A stretch of 64,000 nt of DNA from Bacteroidaceae bacterium (lineage in GTDB: Bacteria; Bacteroidota; Bacteroidia; Bacteroidales; Bacteroidaceae), in the NCBI GenBank assembly GCA_017631315.1, contig JAGBTN010000017.1, positions 282,715 to 346,714 of the forward strand, in the 5' to 3' direction. Under the pieces are notes generated by a model. The model saw only the letters and a program-made list of their open reading frames with translations, ran no database searches and had not been told where the DNA came from. This document shows, piece by piece, positions 25,692 through 34,441 of this stretch (position 1 is the first letter of the stretch; every line of letters begins with the position of its first letter). Made by a program: the position numbers and the translations under genes.

Positions 25692-26393
25692 ATGAGTAAT
25701 AATTTCTTCCGTTTCAAGCATTTTCGGATAAACCACGACCGTTGCGCAATGAAGGTAGGCACTGATGGTGTGCTGCTTGGCGCATGGGGATGTGTGGACG
25801 GCCACCGTATTTTGGATATCGGCACCGGCTCTGGACTGATTGCATTGATGGCGGCACAGCGAAACCCCGATGCAGAAGTGCTCGGCGTTGACATTGATGA
25901 GGGGGCAGTTTCTCAGGCTCAAGAGAATATCGTTGAGAGTCCTTTCGGCGAACGTGTAGGTTGTATACTTCAAGACATTCTTACTTTTCAACCTGAAGAA
26001 TGCTATGATGCCATTCTCTGTAATCCGCCATTCTATACGGAAAACACTTTGCCGCCGGACATGGCCCGCAGTCTGGCTCGAAACAGTGCAAGCTTGCCAT
26101 TTGATTATCTCATTGGGAGTGTCTGTAAGATTCTTTCCGAAAAAGGGGTTTTCTCTGTTATTATACCAGTCCAGGCGATGCAGACTTTTACTGGATTATG
26201 CCTTGACAAAGGATTGTATCTGGTACGTCGATGCCTTGTACGCACTACGCCAAAGAAAACTCCACGCCGGGCATTGCTTACGTTTGCGATGGACAATTCG
26301 CAAGCAACCGAGGAAACGGAACTTTGTCTCATGAATCCCGATGGCAGCCGAAGCCTTGCATATTCGGAACTAACGAAAGATTTTTATCTATAG
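25692..26393 (+). CDS. trmN6: tRNA1(Val) adenine-37 N6-methyltransferase (TrmN6/YfiC)
   Basis: The 233-residue SAM-dependent enzyme methylates A37 of tRNA-Val. It starts with FFRFKHFRINHDRCAMKVGTDGVLLGAW, the standard YfiC opening, then the SAM loop ILDIGTGSGLIALMAAQR (about 44-61), acidic VLGVDIDEGA and the N6-methylase motif CNPPFYTE near 114. ATG 25692 is chosen over an in-frame TTG 15 bases upstream because alignment begins at the FRFK block. The nucleoside-recognition membrane gene begins 7 bp after its stop. Confidence 0.92.
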   Translation: MSNNFFRFKHFRINHDRCAMKVGTDGVLLGAWGCVDGHRILDIGTGSGLIALMAAQRNPDAEVLGVDIDEGAVSQAQENIVESPFGERVGCILQDILTFQPEECYDAILCNPPFYTENTLPPDMARSLARNSASLPFDYLIGSVCKILSEKGVFSVIIPVQAMQTFTGLCLDKGLYLVRRCLVRTTPKKTPRRALLTFAMDNSQATEETELCLMNPDGSRSLAYSELTKDFYL

Positions 26394-26400
26394 GCAAATA

Positions 26401-27336
26401 ATGTTAATGGACATTATGTTTAATATAAAGACTGTAAAATCGCTTTTTTGTACTTCTTTTAGGCCTGCATTGCAGACAACCGGCTGGTTGCTTCGGATTA
26501 TGTTGCCTATATCTTTTTCGGTGTGTCTGTTGCAGTATTACGGTGTTATTGCCTGGTGTGCCCAGTGGCTTGGTCCGCTGTTTTGTCATATTGGTCTGCC
26601 CGGAGCATCGTCTATTGCTTTCCTGACTGGTGCAACTGCCACAACGTATGCTGCGCTTGCAGTGATGATGACAATGGAACTGACTATGCGTCAGGCTACT
26701 ATTATTTCAATCATGGTATTGATTTGCCATGCTTTGCCGTTGGAATGCACAGTGAACAAAAAGGTTGGTTCCAAACCTATACGCATGGCCATCTTGCGTA
26801 TTTTGGGCGCATTGCTTGCAGCATTCTATTTGCATCTGCTTTTGCCGGAGATGTCGGAGCCATTCGCTGCCATTCATCAGGTTGCCGACGACGCTTTGCT
26901 TTCGTCGGTTCTTCGGGGTTGGCTGCATTCTTCGTTGAAACTTGTAGTTACGATATTCCTTATTATTTATTTGTTGATGGTGTTACAGCGACTGATGGAG
27001 CATTATGGTTTAATGCAGAAATTCACTCGTCCGCTTATGCCGTTGATGTCTATTTTCGGCTTGCCGCGTAACGCTGTGTACCTTTGGCTCGTAGGTAACA
27101 TATTGGGCATCAGTTATGGTTCTGCTGTAATGCTGCAGTTGGAGGAAGAGGGCAAAATCAGTCGCGAAGAAGCCAACGAGGTGAATTACCACCTCATCAT
27201 GAATCACTCCATATTGGAAGACACGCTGGTATTTGCTACTGCAGGCATTTCTGCCCTGTGGATTCTCACCACTCGCCTACTCTTTGCCATGCTGCTTGTA
27301 TGGGGCAGAAAAGCCGTTAAGTATATTGTCAAATAG
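26401..27336 (+). CDS. Nucleoside-recognition (Gate) domain membrane protein
   Basis: The 311-residue protein has about eight hydrophobic segments and two Gate-type repeats. The first is around LLRIMLPISFSVCLLQYYGVIAW and LTGATATTYAALAVMM, the second around LVVTIFLIIYLLMVLQRLMEHYG, GLPRNAVYLWLVGNILGISYGSA and NYHLIMNHSILEDTLVFATAG. Gate-domain proteins include nucleoside transporters and spore maturation proteins A and B; the transported compound here is unknown. The gene follows trmN6 by 7 bp and is followed by array F. Confidence 0.82.
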   Translation: MLMDIMFNIKTVKSLFCTSFRPALQTTGWLLRIMLPISFSVCLLQYYGVIAWCAQWLGPLFCHIGLPGASSIAFLTGATATTYAALAVMMTMELTMRQATIISIMVLICHALPLECTVNKKVGSKPIRMAILRILGALLAAFYLHLLLPEMSEPFAAIHQVADDALLSSVLRGWLHSSLKLVVTIFLIIYLLMVLQRLMEHYGLMQKFTRPLMPLMSIFGLPRNAVYLWLVGNILGISYGSAVMLQLEEEGKISREEANEVNYHLIMNHSILEDTLVFATAGISALWILTTRLLFAMLLVWGRKAVKYIVK

Positions 27337-27425
27337 TCACAAAATAGGGTTTATTGCTTTCTTTTTGATACCTGTAAAATTCATGCGAAACGGGATAAAA
27401 TAGAAATAACTTGGCTTCTTTAACA

Positions 27426-27513
27426 CACATCTTGAACGAAGTTGGACAATTACCTTAAGCTGTTTACCCAACAAGCCACGCCATGTTGTCCGACTTAACA
27501 GTAGATGTTTCAT
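27426..27513. repeat. 22-bp-period array F, degenerate units
   Basis: Four units start at 27426, 27448, 27470 and 27492 with linkers TTGGAC, TTACCC, TTGTCC and TTTCAT. The cores are diverged; only the last (GACTTAACAGTAGATG) clearly matches the CAGTAGATG type of arrays D and E. It lies between convergent genes ending at 27336 and 27813. The call depends on the preserved phase and linkers. Confidence 0.65.
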
Positions 27514-27812
27514 AAATCGGCATGCCTTAATTGGCATAAAAACCAGTCTTTTCTGCGAATTTAATCAAGTAAAATTAGAATTTAACCTCGTCGTTTTTAG
27601 CAAGAAAAAGTGTAACCATTTCTATATCAGTATAGATAGTAAAATGGCAAAATTCTTCAAAAAATGACAGCCACCGATAGACGCGAAGAATTTTAGCGAT
27701 TCTCGCGCATCAGCAACAAAGCAGATTGTAAGCAAAATGGCTAAATCTGTAACATTTTGTCAAGTGCCATGCTTGACAATTTCATTTGTTGAATGGAATA
27801 GAAACAGCCGGT
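27514..27812. other. Intergenic stretch with several short inverted repeats
   Basis: No gene is supported here. Two dyads stand out: CGCG/CGCG-flanked AGAAT...ATTCT at about 27682-27707, and TTGTCAAG (27757-27764) with CTTGACAA (27772-27779). The second lies just downstream of the FAD gene stop and may act as its terminator, though the T-run is poor. Confidence 0.4.
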
Positions 27813-29381
27813 TCAGTCGCACTGAAGGCTGGCAACAGCAGCCTCCGCACAACGTTCTCCGTCAACACCTGCACTGACAATGCCACCGGCATAGCCAGCA
27901 CCTTCGCCACACGGGAAAAGGCCTTCGAGGCGAATGTGTTGCAGTGTCTCCTTGTCACGCAGTATGCGAACAGGGCTACTCGTACGCGTTTCTATGCCGA
28001 TAACAGTTGCCTCCGATGTCAGAAAACCATGCTTCTGCTTGCCCCAAAGCCTGAATGCATCGCGAAGACGCATACTGATGAACTCGGGCATCCAGAAATG
28101 CAAAGGACTGGCAATCAAGCCCGGAGCATAGGACGACGCATTGAGATCGGCAGAAAGCCGCCCGTTCACAAAATCGGTCATTCTCTGTGCGGGCGCCGTT
28201 TGCAGACGGTTTGCCTGCAGCCAACACTGCCGTTCGAGTTCCTCCTGCAACAACATCATAGACAAAACCCCGTCCTGCGTCTCATTTTGAGGAAGCACAT
28301 GAGCCCCATCCTCCGGACGGATCTCAACAACCATACCGCTGTTGCTCCAACGGCCGTTGCGGTTGGACGGACTCATGCCGTTGACAACGACCTGCTCCGG
28401 ACCGCTGGCAGCAGGCACAACAAAGCCGCCGGGACACATGCAGAAACTGTACACGCCACGCCCCCCTACCTGAGTCACCATACTATATTCTGCCGCCGGC
28501 AGCCACTTGCCACGCCCCTGACGGTTGTGATACTGAATCCTATCGATGAGTTCCGCTGGATGCTCCAGGCGGACGCCAATGGCAAGTCCCTTTGCTTCAA
28601 TGTCAACACCCGTAGCGGCAAGGTATCTGTAAACGTCTCTCGCAGAATGACCTGTGGCAAGAATAACAGCAGATGCGCGCATCTCCTGCCCTCCGGCAAC
28701 AATACCGCACACCCTACCCTTCTCAATAACAAGTTCAGTCATCTTCGTCTGGAAGTGGACCTCGCCACCACATCGCAAGATAGTGCCACGCATATTCTCT
28801 ATGACACGAGGCAAACGGTCGGTGCCAATGTGCGGATGGGCATCGCTGAGAATAGAAGGACTTGCACCATGCTGGACAAAGATTTGCAGTATGCGGTCGG
28901 TATTACCACGCTTCTTGCTGCGCGTATAAAGCTTACCGTCGCTGTAAGCGCCTGCCCCACCTTCGCCGAAACTATAGTTGCTTTCAGCATCCACGCATTG
29001 CTCGGGACGAATACGGGCCAGGTCTTTCTTGCGTTCACGCACATCCTTACCGCGCTCCACCACAATCGGCTTCATGCCAAGCTCAATTAGTCGCAGAGCA
29101 GCAAACAAGCCGGCCGGACCGGCACCCACAACAATAACAGGCTGGCACTCGCTGACATCACGATAGACAAACGGCTCGAAGTCCATCATTGGCGGTTCCT
29201 CACGTACATAAGCCCTTACCGTCAAATTAACAAAAATAGTACGCTGACGAGCATCAATACTGCGGCGGACCACACGCACCGCCTGGGCCGTAATACCCTT
29301 TTCCTGACGAAGATATGCCAAAATACTCTGCTCGTTATATGCTTGCTGCGGAGAAACTCGCAAACTTAATTCGTGAACCAT
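27813..29381 (-). CDS. NAD(P)/FAD-dependent oxidoreductase (uncharacterised dehydrogenase family)
   Basis: The 522-residue protein binds FAD through VIVVGAGPAGLFAALRLIELG at about 83-103, and carries the family blocks ESNYSFGEGGAGAYSDGKLYTRSKKRG and PCGEGAGYAGGIVSAGVDG near the C-terminus, as in the widely conserved proteins annotated as FAD-dependent dehydrogenases. The N-terminal 75 residues form the extra domain found in this family (SLRVSPQQAYNEQSILAYL). The substrate is unknown. An upstream ATG at 29408 lies inside the promoter, so 29381 is chosen. It is divergent from thrA. Confidence 0.87.
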   Translation of the reverse strand: MVHELSLRVSPQQAYNEQSILAYLRQEKGITAQAVRVVRRSIDARQRTIFVNLTVRAYVREEPPMMDFEPFVYRDVSECQPVIVVGAGPAGLFAALRLIELGMKPIVVERGKDVRERKKDLARIRPEQCVDAESNYSFGEGGAGAYSDGKLYTRSKKRGNTDRILQIFVQHGASPSILSDAHPHIGTDRLPRVIENMRGTILRCGGEVHFQTKMTELVIEKGRVCGIVAGGQEMRASAVILATGHSARDVYRYLAATGVDIEAKGLAIGVRLEHPAELIDRIQYHNRQGRGKWLPAAEYSMVTQVGGRGVYSFCMCPGGFVVPAASGPEQVVVNGMSPSNRNGRWSNSGMVVEIRPEDGAHVLPQNETQDGVLSMMLLQEELERQCWLQANRLQTAPAQRMTDFVNGRLSADLNASSYAPGLIASPLHFWMPEFISMRLRDAFRLWGKQKHGFLTSEATVIGIETRTSSPVRILRDKETLQHIRLEGLFPCGEGAGYAGGIVSAGVDGERCAEAAVASLQCD

Positions 29382-29397
29382 GTTTCTTATTTTGGTG

Positions 29398-29405
29398 CAA
29401 AGGTA
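29398..29405 (-). promoter_or_regulatory. -7 box for the FAD oxidoreductase gene
   Basis: On the minus strand this reads TACCTTTG, 16 bp upstream of the ATG at 29381. It excludes the longer in-frame start at 29408. Confidence 0.6.
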
Positions 29406-29449
29406 CAAAATAAATCAGCAATCTTCACCCATAATTATTAAATTCTTCA

Positions 29450-29457
29450 TACCTTTG
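29450..29457 (+). promoter_or_regulatory. -7 box for the thr operon
   Basis: TACCTTTG lies 29 bp before the thrA ATG at 29487. No leader peptide or attenuator hairpin is seen in the short leader. Confidence 0.6.
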
Positions 29458-29486
29458 CACGCAAAATATTGTTGAAAAGAGTCAGG

Positions 29487-31910
29487 ATGAAGGTCATGAA
29501 GTTTGGCGGAACATCAGTAGGTTCCGCAGAAAGCATACTCAGAGTAAAGAGCATCGTCGAGAAACAGACAGAGCCAGTAATAGTCGTAGTCAGCGCCTTG
29601 GGCGGCATCACAGATAAACTTATCAGAACGAGCCAAATGGCTGTAGAGGGCGATGCACTCTATCAAAAGTCATTCGATGAGATAAAACAGCGTCACGACG
29701 AAATGATTGACGCCGTCATCCCCACCGGCGAGAAACGCAACGAACTGCAAACCAAAGTCGATGGGCTGCTCGAAGAACTCCGCAGCATCTATCAAGGCGT
29801 ATATCTTATCCACGATTTAAGCCCTAAAACACAAGCCGCCATCGTTTCCTATGGCGAACGAATTAGCTGCCAAATAGTGGCAACTCTAATAGATGGCGCA
29901 GAATGTTTTGATAGTCGCGAATTCATAAAAACAGAATTCAAAGCAGGTAAAAACCGTCTTGTCAAAGAGTTGACAAACAAATTGGTGTGTCAGAATTGGC
30001 AAAAATTACCCCAAACAAGCATCGTTGGCGGCTTCATAAGCACCGATGTGGAAAGCGGCGAAGTAACAAACCTCGGAAGAGGTGGCAGCGACTACACTGC
30101 CAGCATTATTGCTGCTGCACTTAATGCCAGCGTACTCGAAATATGGACAGACGTCGACGGATTCATGACAGCCGACCCACGCGTCATTAGTTCTGCCTAT
30201 GTCATTCCAGAGTTAAGTTACATTGAGGCAATGGAACTCAGCAACTTCGGTGCAAAGGTAGTATATCCGCCCACCATCTATCCCGTCTGCATCAAACACA
30301 TACCCATCCTCATAAAGAACACCTTCAACCCCGATGCCCCTGGCTCTATCATCAAAGACGAGGTTCAAGACGACTCAAAAAGCATCAAAGGTATTTCCAG
30401 CATCAAGGGAACAACCCTCATTACAGTGTCGGGTCTCTCTATGGTAGGTGTCATAGGTGTCAACCGACGCATCTTCACATGTCTGGCAGACAACGGTATC
30501 AGTGTCTTCATGGTCAGCCAGGCATCAAGTGAAAACAGCACCAGTATAGGCGTTCAAGACGAAGATGCGGACGAAGCATGTCGGGTTCTCGACCTCGAAT
30601 TCCAAAAAGAAATCGAAGATGGCTCCATGTTCCCTATGCTTGCCGAAAAAGGCTTGGCCACAGTAGCCATTGTTGGCGAAAACATGAAGCACACACCAGG
30701 CATTGCCGGCAAACTGTTTGGCACACTCGGACGTTCCGGTATCAGCGTCATCGCCTGTGCCCAAGGAGCCAGCGAAACAAACATATCTTTTGTCATTAAC
30801 CAAAACTTCCTTCGAAAAGCACTTAACGTCATACACGATTCATTCTTCCTCTCCGAATATCAGGTACTCAACCTTTTTATTTGTGGCGTAGGAACAGTTG
30901 GTGGAAGCTTGTTGGAGCAAATACACCACCAACAGGAAAAGCTAATGCGCGAACTACGTTTAAAACTCAACGTTGTCGGCATTGCCAGCAGCAACAAGGC
31001 AATCTTCACTCGCGAAGGCATTGCCCTCGACACCTATCGCCAACAACTTGCCGAAGCACCCCAAAGCGACATCCTCAGACTACGCGATGAAGTTATAGGA
31101 ATGAACATCTTCAACAGTGTCTTCATCGACTGCACAGCCAGCGCAGAAGTAGCAGGATTGTATGCAGATTTCCTGGAGCATAATATCAATGTTGTTGCTG
31201 CAAACAAGATTGCAGCCAGCAGCGATTATGCCAACTATCGTCGCCTCAAGCAAATTGCTCAAAAGAGGGGCGTTAAATTCTTGTTTGAGACAAATGTCGG
31301 CGCAGGACTGCCTATTATCCGAACCATCAATGATTTGCATAACTCTGGAGACAAGATTCTTCGCATCGAAGCAGTATTGAGCGGAACACTCAACTTCATC
31401 TTCAACACAATAAGCAAAGATATTCCGTTTAGCGAAACTGTCCGAATGGCAAAAGAAGAAGGTTATAGTGAGCCCGACCCACGCATTGATTTAAGCGGGA
31501 AGGATGTAATACGCAAACTTGTTATACTGGCTCGCGAAGCAGGCTACGAAATCAGTCAAGAGGATGTCGAAGCCAAACTCTTCATTCCGCAATCGTTCTT
31601 TGATGGAACAATCGATGAATTCTGGAAAAACTTGCCTTCCCTTGATGCTGATTTTGAAGAACGGCGTAAGGAACTTGAAAAGGACAACAAAGTTTGGCGC
31701 TTTGTGGCAAAGCTTGAAAACGGTAAGGCAAGTGTTTCGTTGCAAGAGTTTGAAAGCAACCATTCTTTCTATGTTCTTGAAGGTAGCAACAATATTGTTC
31801 TGCTCACTACAGAACGTTATCGTGAATATCCAATGCTGATACAAGGTTATGGAGCGGGGGCAAGTGTAACAGCAGCAGGTGTGTTTGCTGATATAATGAG
31901 TTTGGCATAA
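29487..31910 (+). CDS. thrA: Bifunctional aspartate kinase/homoserine dehydrogenase (ThrA)
   Basis: The 807-residue enzyme catalyses the first and third steps from aspartate toward threonine and methionine. The kinase domain opens with KVMKFGGTSVGSAESI and has TNLGRGGSDYTA near 195; two ACT-type regulatory segments follow (ITVSGLSMVGVIGVNRRIF and VAIVGENMKHTPGIAGKLFG), then the dehydrogenase with NAD loop FICGVGTVGGSLLEQI near 462 and NVGAGLPIIRTINDL...SGTLNFIFN. The upstream in-frame TTG at 29469 is unlikely. Its stop overlaps the next start by one base (TAATG). Threonine feedback through the ACT domains is expected. Confidence 0.96.
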   Translation: MKVMKFGGTSVGSAESILRVKSIVEKQTEPVIVVVSALGGITDKLIRTSQMAVEGDALYQKSFDEIKQRHDEMIDAVIPTGEKRNELQTKVDGLLEELRSIYQGVYLIHDLSPKTQAAIVSYGERISCQIVATLIDGAECFDSREFIKTEFKAGKNRLVKELTNKLVCQNWQKLPQTSIVGGFISTDVESGEVTNLGRGGSDYTASIIAAALNASVLEIWTDVDGFMTADPRVISSAYVIPELSYIEAMELSNFGAKVVYPPTIYPVCIKHIPILIKNTFNPDAPGSIIKDEVQDDSKSIKGISSIKGTTLITVSGLSMVGVIGVNRRIFTCLADNGISVFMVSQASSENSTSIGVQDEDADEACRVLDLEFQKEIEDGSMFPMLAEKGLATVAIVGENMKHTPGIAGKLFGTLGRSGISVIACAQGASETNISFVINQNFLRKALNVIHDSFFLSEYQVLNLFICGVGTVGGSLLEQIHHQQEKLMRELRLKLNVVGIASSNKAIFTREGIALDTYRQQLAEAPQSDILRLRDEVIGMNIFNSVFIDCTASAEVAGLYADFLEHNINVVAANKIAASSDYANYRRLKQIAQKRGVKFLFETNVGAGLPIIRTINDLHNSGDKILRIEAVLSGTLNFIFNTISKDIPFSETVRMAKEEGYSEPDPRIDLSGKDVIRKLVILAREAGYEISQEDVEAKLFIPQSFFDGTIDEFWKNLPSLDADFEERRKELEKDNKVWRFVAKLENGKASVSLQEFESNHSFYVLEGSNNIVLLTTERYREYPMLIQGYGAGASVTAAGVFADIMSLA

Positions 31911-33121
31911 TGAAACACATTATCCTTCTTGGCGACGGAATGGCCGATTGGCCTTGTGAAGAACTTGGAGGCAAAACGCTATTACAATATGCCAACACGC
32001 CTCACCTTGATTGGCTTGCACGAAACGGGAAAAGCGGTTTGTTGCAGACAGTGCAAAAGGGTTTTCATCCCGGAAGTGAGGTTGCTAATTCGAGTATTCT
32101 AGGCTATGACCAAAACCTCGTATATGAGGGTCGTGGTCCACTTGAGGCAGCAAGCATTGGTGTGGAACTGGCAGACGATGATTTGGCCTTACGTTGCAAT
32201 CTGGTTTGTCTTGAAGGTGACCTATTGAAGAATCATTCCTGTGGAAGGCTGGAAACGGAAGAAGGAGATATTCTGATACGTTTCCTTCAGGAAAAGCTTG
32301 GTTCAGATAGAATTCATTTCTATACTGGTGTTCAATACAGACACTTGTTAGTTATTAAAGGGGGCAACAAACATCTCCGTTGCACTCCGCCTCACGATAT
32401 TCCTTTGAAGCCGTGGCGTGAACACATGCTTCAGGCAGAATGCCATGAGGCAGAAGAGACGGCTCAATTACTTACTGACCTTATCCTTCGCAGCCAAAAG
32501 TTGCTCGCATATCATCCGCTTAACATCGAACGGCAAGAGCGAGGTTTAGACCCGGCGAACTGCATCTGGCCTTGGGGAGGGGGATATCGCCCGAAGATGA
32601 CGCCACTAACGGAAACCTATCCTCAGATTAAGTCGGGGGCTGTTATCACTGCTGTTGATTTGATTCGTGGCATTGGACGTTATGCAGGATTGGACATAAT
32701 CCATGTTCCAGGAGCGACGGGACTTTGGGACACTGACTATAGAGGAAAGGCAAATGCGGCTATCGATGCTTTGCGAACAAAAGACTTCGTTTATCTTCAT
32801 GTTGAGGCTTGTGATGAAGCCGGACACGATGGCGATATGCAACTGAAGTTGAATTGCATCGAGAATTTCGATCACGAACTTGTGGCACCCCTTTTGGATG
32901 AAGTGGGAAAATGGAACGAACCTGTTGCAATTGCTCTTCTGCCCGATCATCCGACACCAATTCTTCATCGCACACACACTGCAGAGCCTGTTCCCTTCTG
33001 CATTTACTATCCGGGTATTGAACCAGACGGAGTGTTGACTTTCGACGAGGTTGCAGCAAAAGAAGGCGCCTATGGTTTGCTTGAGGGCGATGGGTTTATC
33101 CGTGAATTTATGAATATATAA
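31910..33121 (+). CDS. apgM: Cofactor-independent phosphoglycerate-mutase-like protein, proposed homoserine kinase
   Basis: The 403-residue protein is of the archaeal-type apgM/alkaline phosphatase superfamily: it opens with IILLGDGMADWPCEELGGKT and carries the Ser-nucleophile region VANSSILGYD at about 61-70 and metal-binding LLPDHPTPILHRTHT near 345. In Bacteroidota and some other lineages this family sits between thrA and thrC, and has been proposed as the missing homoserine kinase (TIGR02535-type) in genomes without ThrB. The same arrangement here supports that role by context only. True phosphoglycerate mutase activity remains possible. Confidence 0.9.
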   Translation: MKHIILLGDGMADWPCEELGGKTLLQYANTPHLDWLARNGKSGLLQTVQKGFHPGSEVANSSILGYDQNLVYEGRGPLEAASIGVELADDDLALRCNLVCLEGDLLKNHSCGRLETEEGDILIRFLQEKLGSDRIHFYTGVQYRHLLVIKGGNKHLRCTPPHDIPLKPWREHMLQAECHEAEETAQLLTDLILRSQKLLAYHPLNIERQERGLDPANCIWPWGGGYRPKMTPLTETYPQIKSGAVITAVDLIRGIGRYAGLDIIHVPGATGLWDTDYRGKANAAIDALRTKDFVYLHVEACDEAGHDGDMQLKLNCIENFDHELVAPLLDEVGKWNEPVAIALLPDHPTPILHRTHTAEPVPFCIYYPGIEPDGVLTFDEVAAKEGAYGLLEGDGFIREFMNI

Positions 33122-33136
33122 TTAGGTAAGAAGATT

Positions 33137-34438
33137 ATGCAATACTATAGCACAAATGGCAAAGCTTTGCTTGCATCGTTAGAGAAAGCGGTTGTGAAGG
33201 GGCTTGCCGAGGACAAGGGACTTTATATGCCGGAGCGCATCAAGCCGCTCTCAAAGGATTTCTTCGACAACATTCAGGACATGTCTCTTCAGGAGATTGC
33301 CTACCAAGTGGCAGACTGTTTCTTTGGCGAAGATGTTGATGCAAAGAGTCTGCGAAGAATTGTCTATGACACTTTGGCTTTCGATATTCCATTGAAGGAG
33401 GTTGAAGAGAACATTTATTCGCTTGAACTCTTTCACGGCCCTACCCTTGCTTTCAAGGATGTGGGAGCCCGTTTCATGGCACGATTGCTTCAGTACTTCT
33501 TGCATAAAGAGGGAAAAGAAACCGTCAATGTACTTGTGGCGACGAGTGGCGACACGGGTTCTGCTGTAGCAAACGGTTTTTTGGGGGTAGAAGGCATTCG
33601 CGTATATGTACTTTATCCCAAGGGGAAGGTCAGTCCCATACAGGAGTGTCAGTTCACAACGCTCGGGAAAAACATTACGGCTATAGAGGTGGATGGTGTT
33701 TTCGACGACTGCCAGGCGCTCGTCAAGAATGCATTTATGGACGATGAGCTCAATGCCAAGATGCGACTGACGTCGGCCAACAGCATCAATGTGGCACGCT
33801 TTCTGCCTCAAAGTTTCTATTATTTCTATGCCTATGCACAGCTGAAGAAACAGGGGTTGGCAGACAAGGTGGTCTGCTGTGTGCCGTCGGGCAACTTCGG
33901 CAACATCTGTTCGGCTCTGTTCGGCAAGCGTATGGGCTTGCCCATCAGCCGTTTTATTGCAGCCAACAATGCTAACGACATCTTCTATAACTACCTGAAG
34001 ACCGGCAAATACGAACCGAAGCCCAGCACACAGACCATTGCCAATGCGATGGATGTTGGCGATCCAAGTAACTTTGCCCGTATTCTTAATCTCTACGAAA
34101 AGAGTCATGATGCCATTTGCAAGGACATCAGCGGTGCCACATATTCCGACCAACAGATTGCCGAAACGATGAGGAGATGCCTTGCCGAGACAGGCTATCA
34201 GCTCGATCCTCATGGTGCTTGTGGCTATCAGGCCTTGAAGGATGGGTTGCAAGCGGGCGAGGTGGGTTTCTTCCTCGAAACAGCACATCCGGCAAAGTTC
34301 AAGCAGGTGGTGGACGACATCTGTGGCGGCGATGTAAGAATACCCAGTCCTTTGCAGGAATTCATGAAGGGCACAAAGCAAAGTTTGCCTATGAGCAAGG
34401 ACTTTGCCGACTTTAAGATGTTCCTGATGGGACAATAG
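33137..34438 (+). CDS. thrC: Threonine synthase (ThrC)
   Basis: The 433-residue PLP enzyme converts O-phosphohomoserine to threonine. The lysine that binds PLP lies in GPTLAFKDVGARFMARLL (near 107-114), followed by VATSGDTGSAVANGF near 133 and the phosphate-binding VPSGNFGNICSALFGKRMGLP near 253. QYYSTNGKALLASLEKAVVKGLAEDKGLYMP is the usual N-terminus. It lies 15 bp after apgM and 3 bp before the MFS gene, completing a threonine operon. Confidence 0.96.
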   Translation: MQYYSTNGKALLASLEKAVVKGLAEDKGLYMPERIKPLSKDFFDNIQDMSLQEIAYQVADCFFGEDVDAKSLRRIVYDTLAFDIPLKEVEENIYSLELFHGPTLAFKDVGARFMARLLQYFLHKEGKETVNVLVATSGDTGSAVANGFLGVEGIRVYVLYPKGKVSPIQECQFTTLGKNITAIEVDGVFDDCQALVKNAFMDDELNAKMRLTSANSINVARFLPQSFYYFYAYAQLKKQGLADKVVCCVPSGNFGNICSALFGKRMGLPISRFIAANNANDIFYNYLKTGKYEPKPSTQTIANAMDVGDPSNFARILNLYEKSHDAICKDISGATYSDQQIAETMRRCLAETGYQLDPHGACGYQALKDGLQAGEVGFFLETAHPAKFKQVVDDICGGDVRIPSPLQEFMKGTKQSLPMSKDFADFKMFLMGQ

Positions 34439-34441
34439 CAG

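Noticed and set aside
27786-29090. Long plus-strand frame opposite the FAD oxidoreductase
   Set aside because: It is a shadow of the GC-richer minus-strand gene whose domain motifs are clear.
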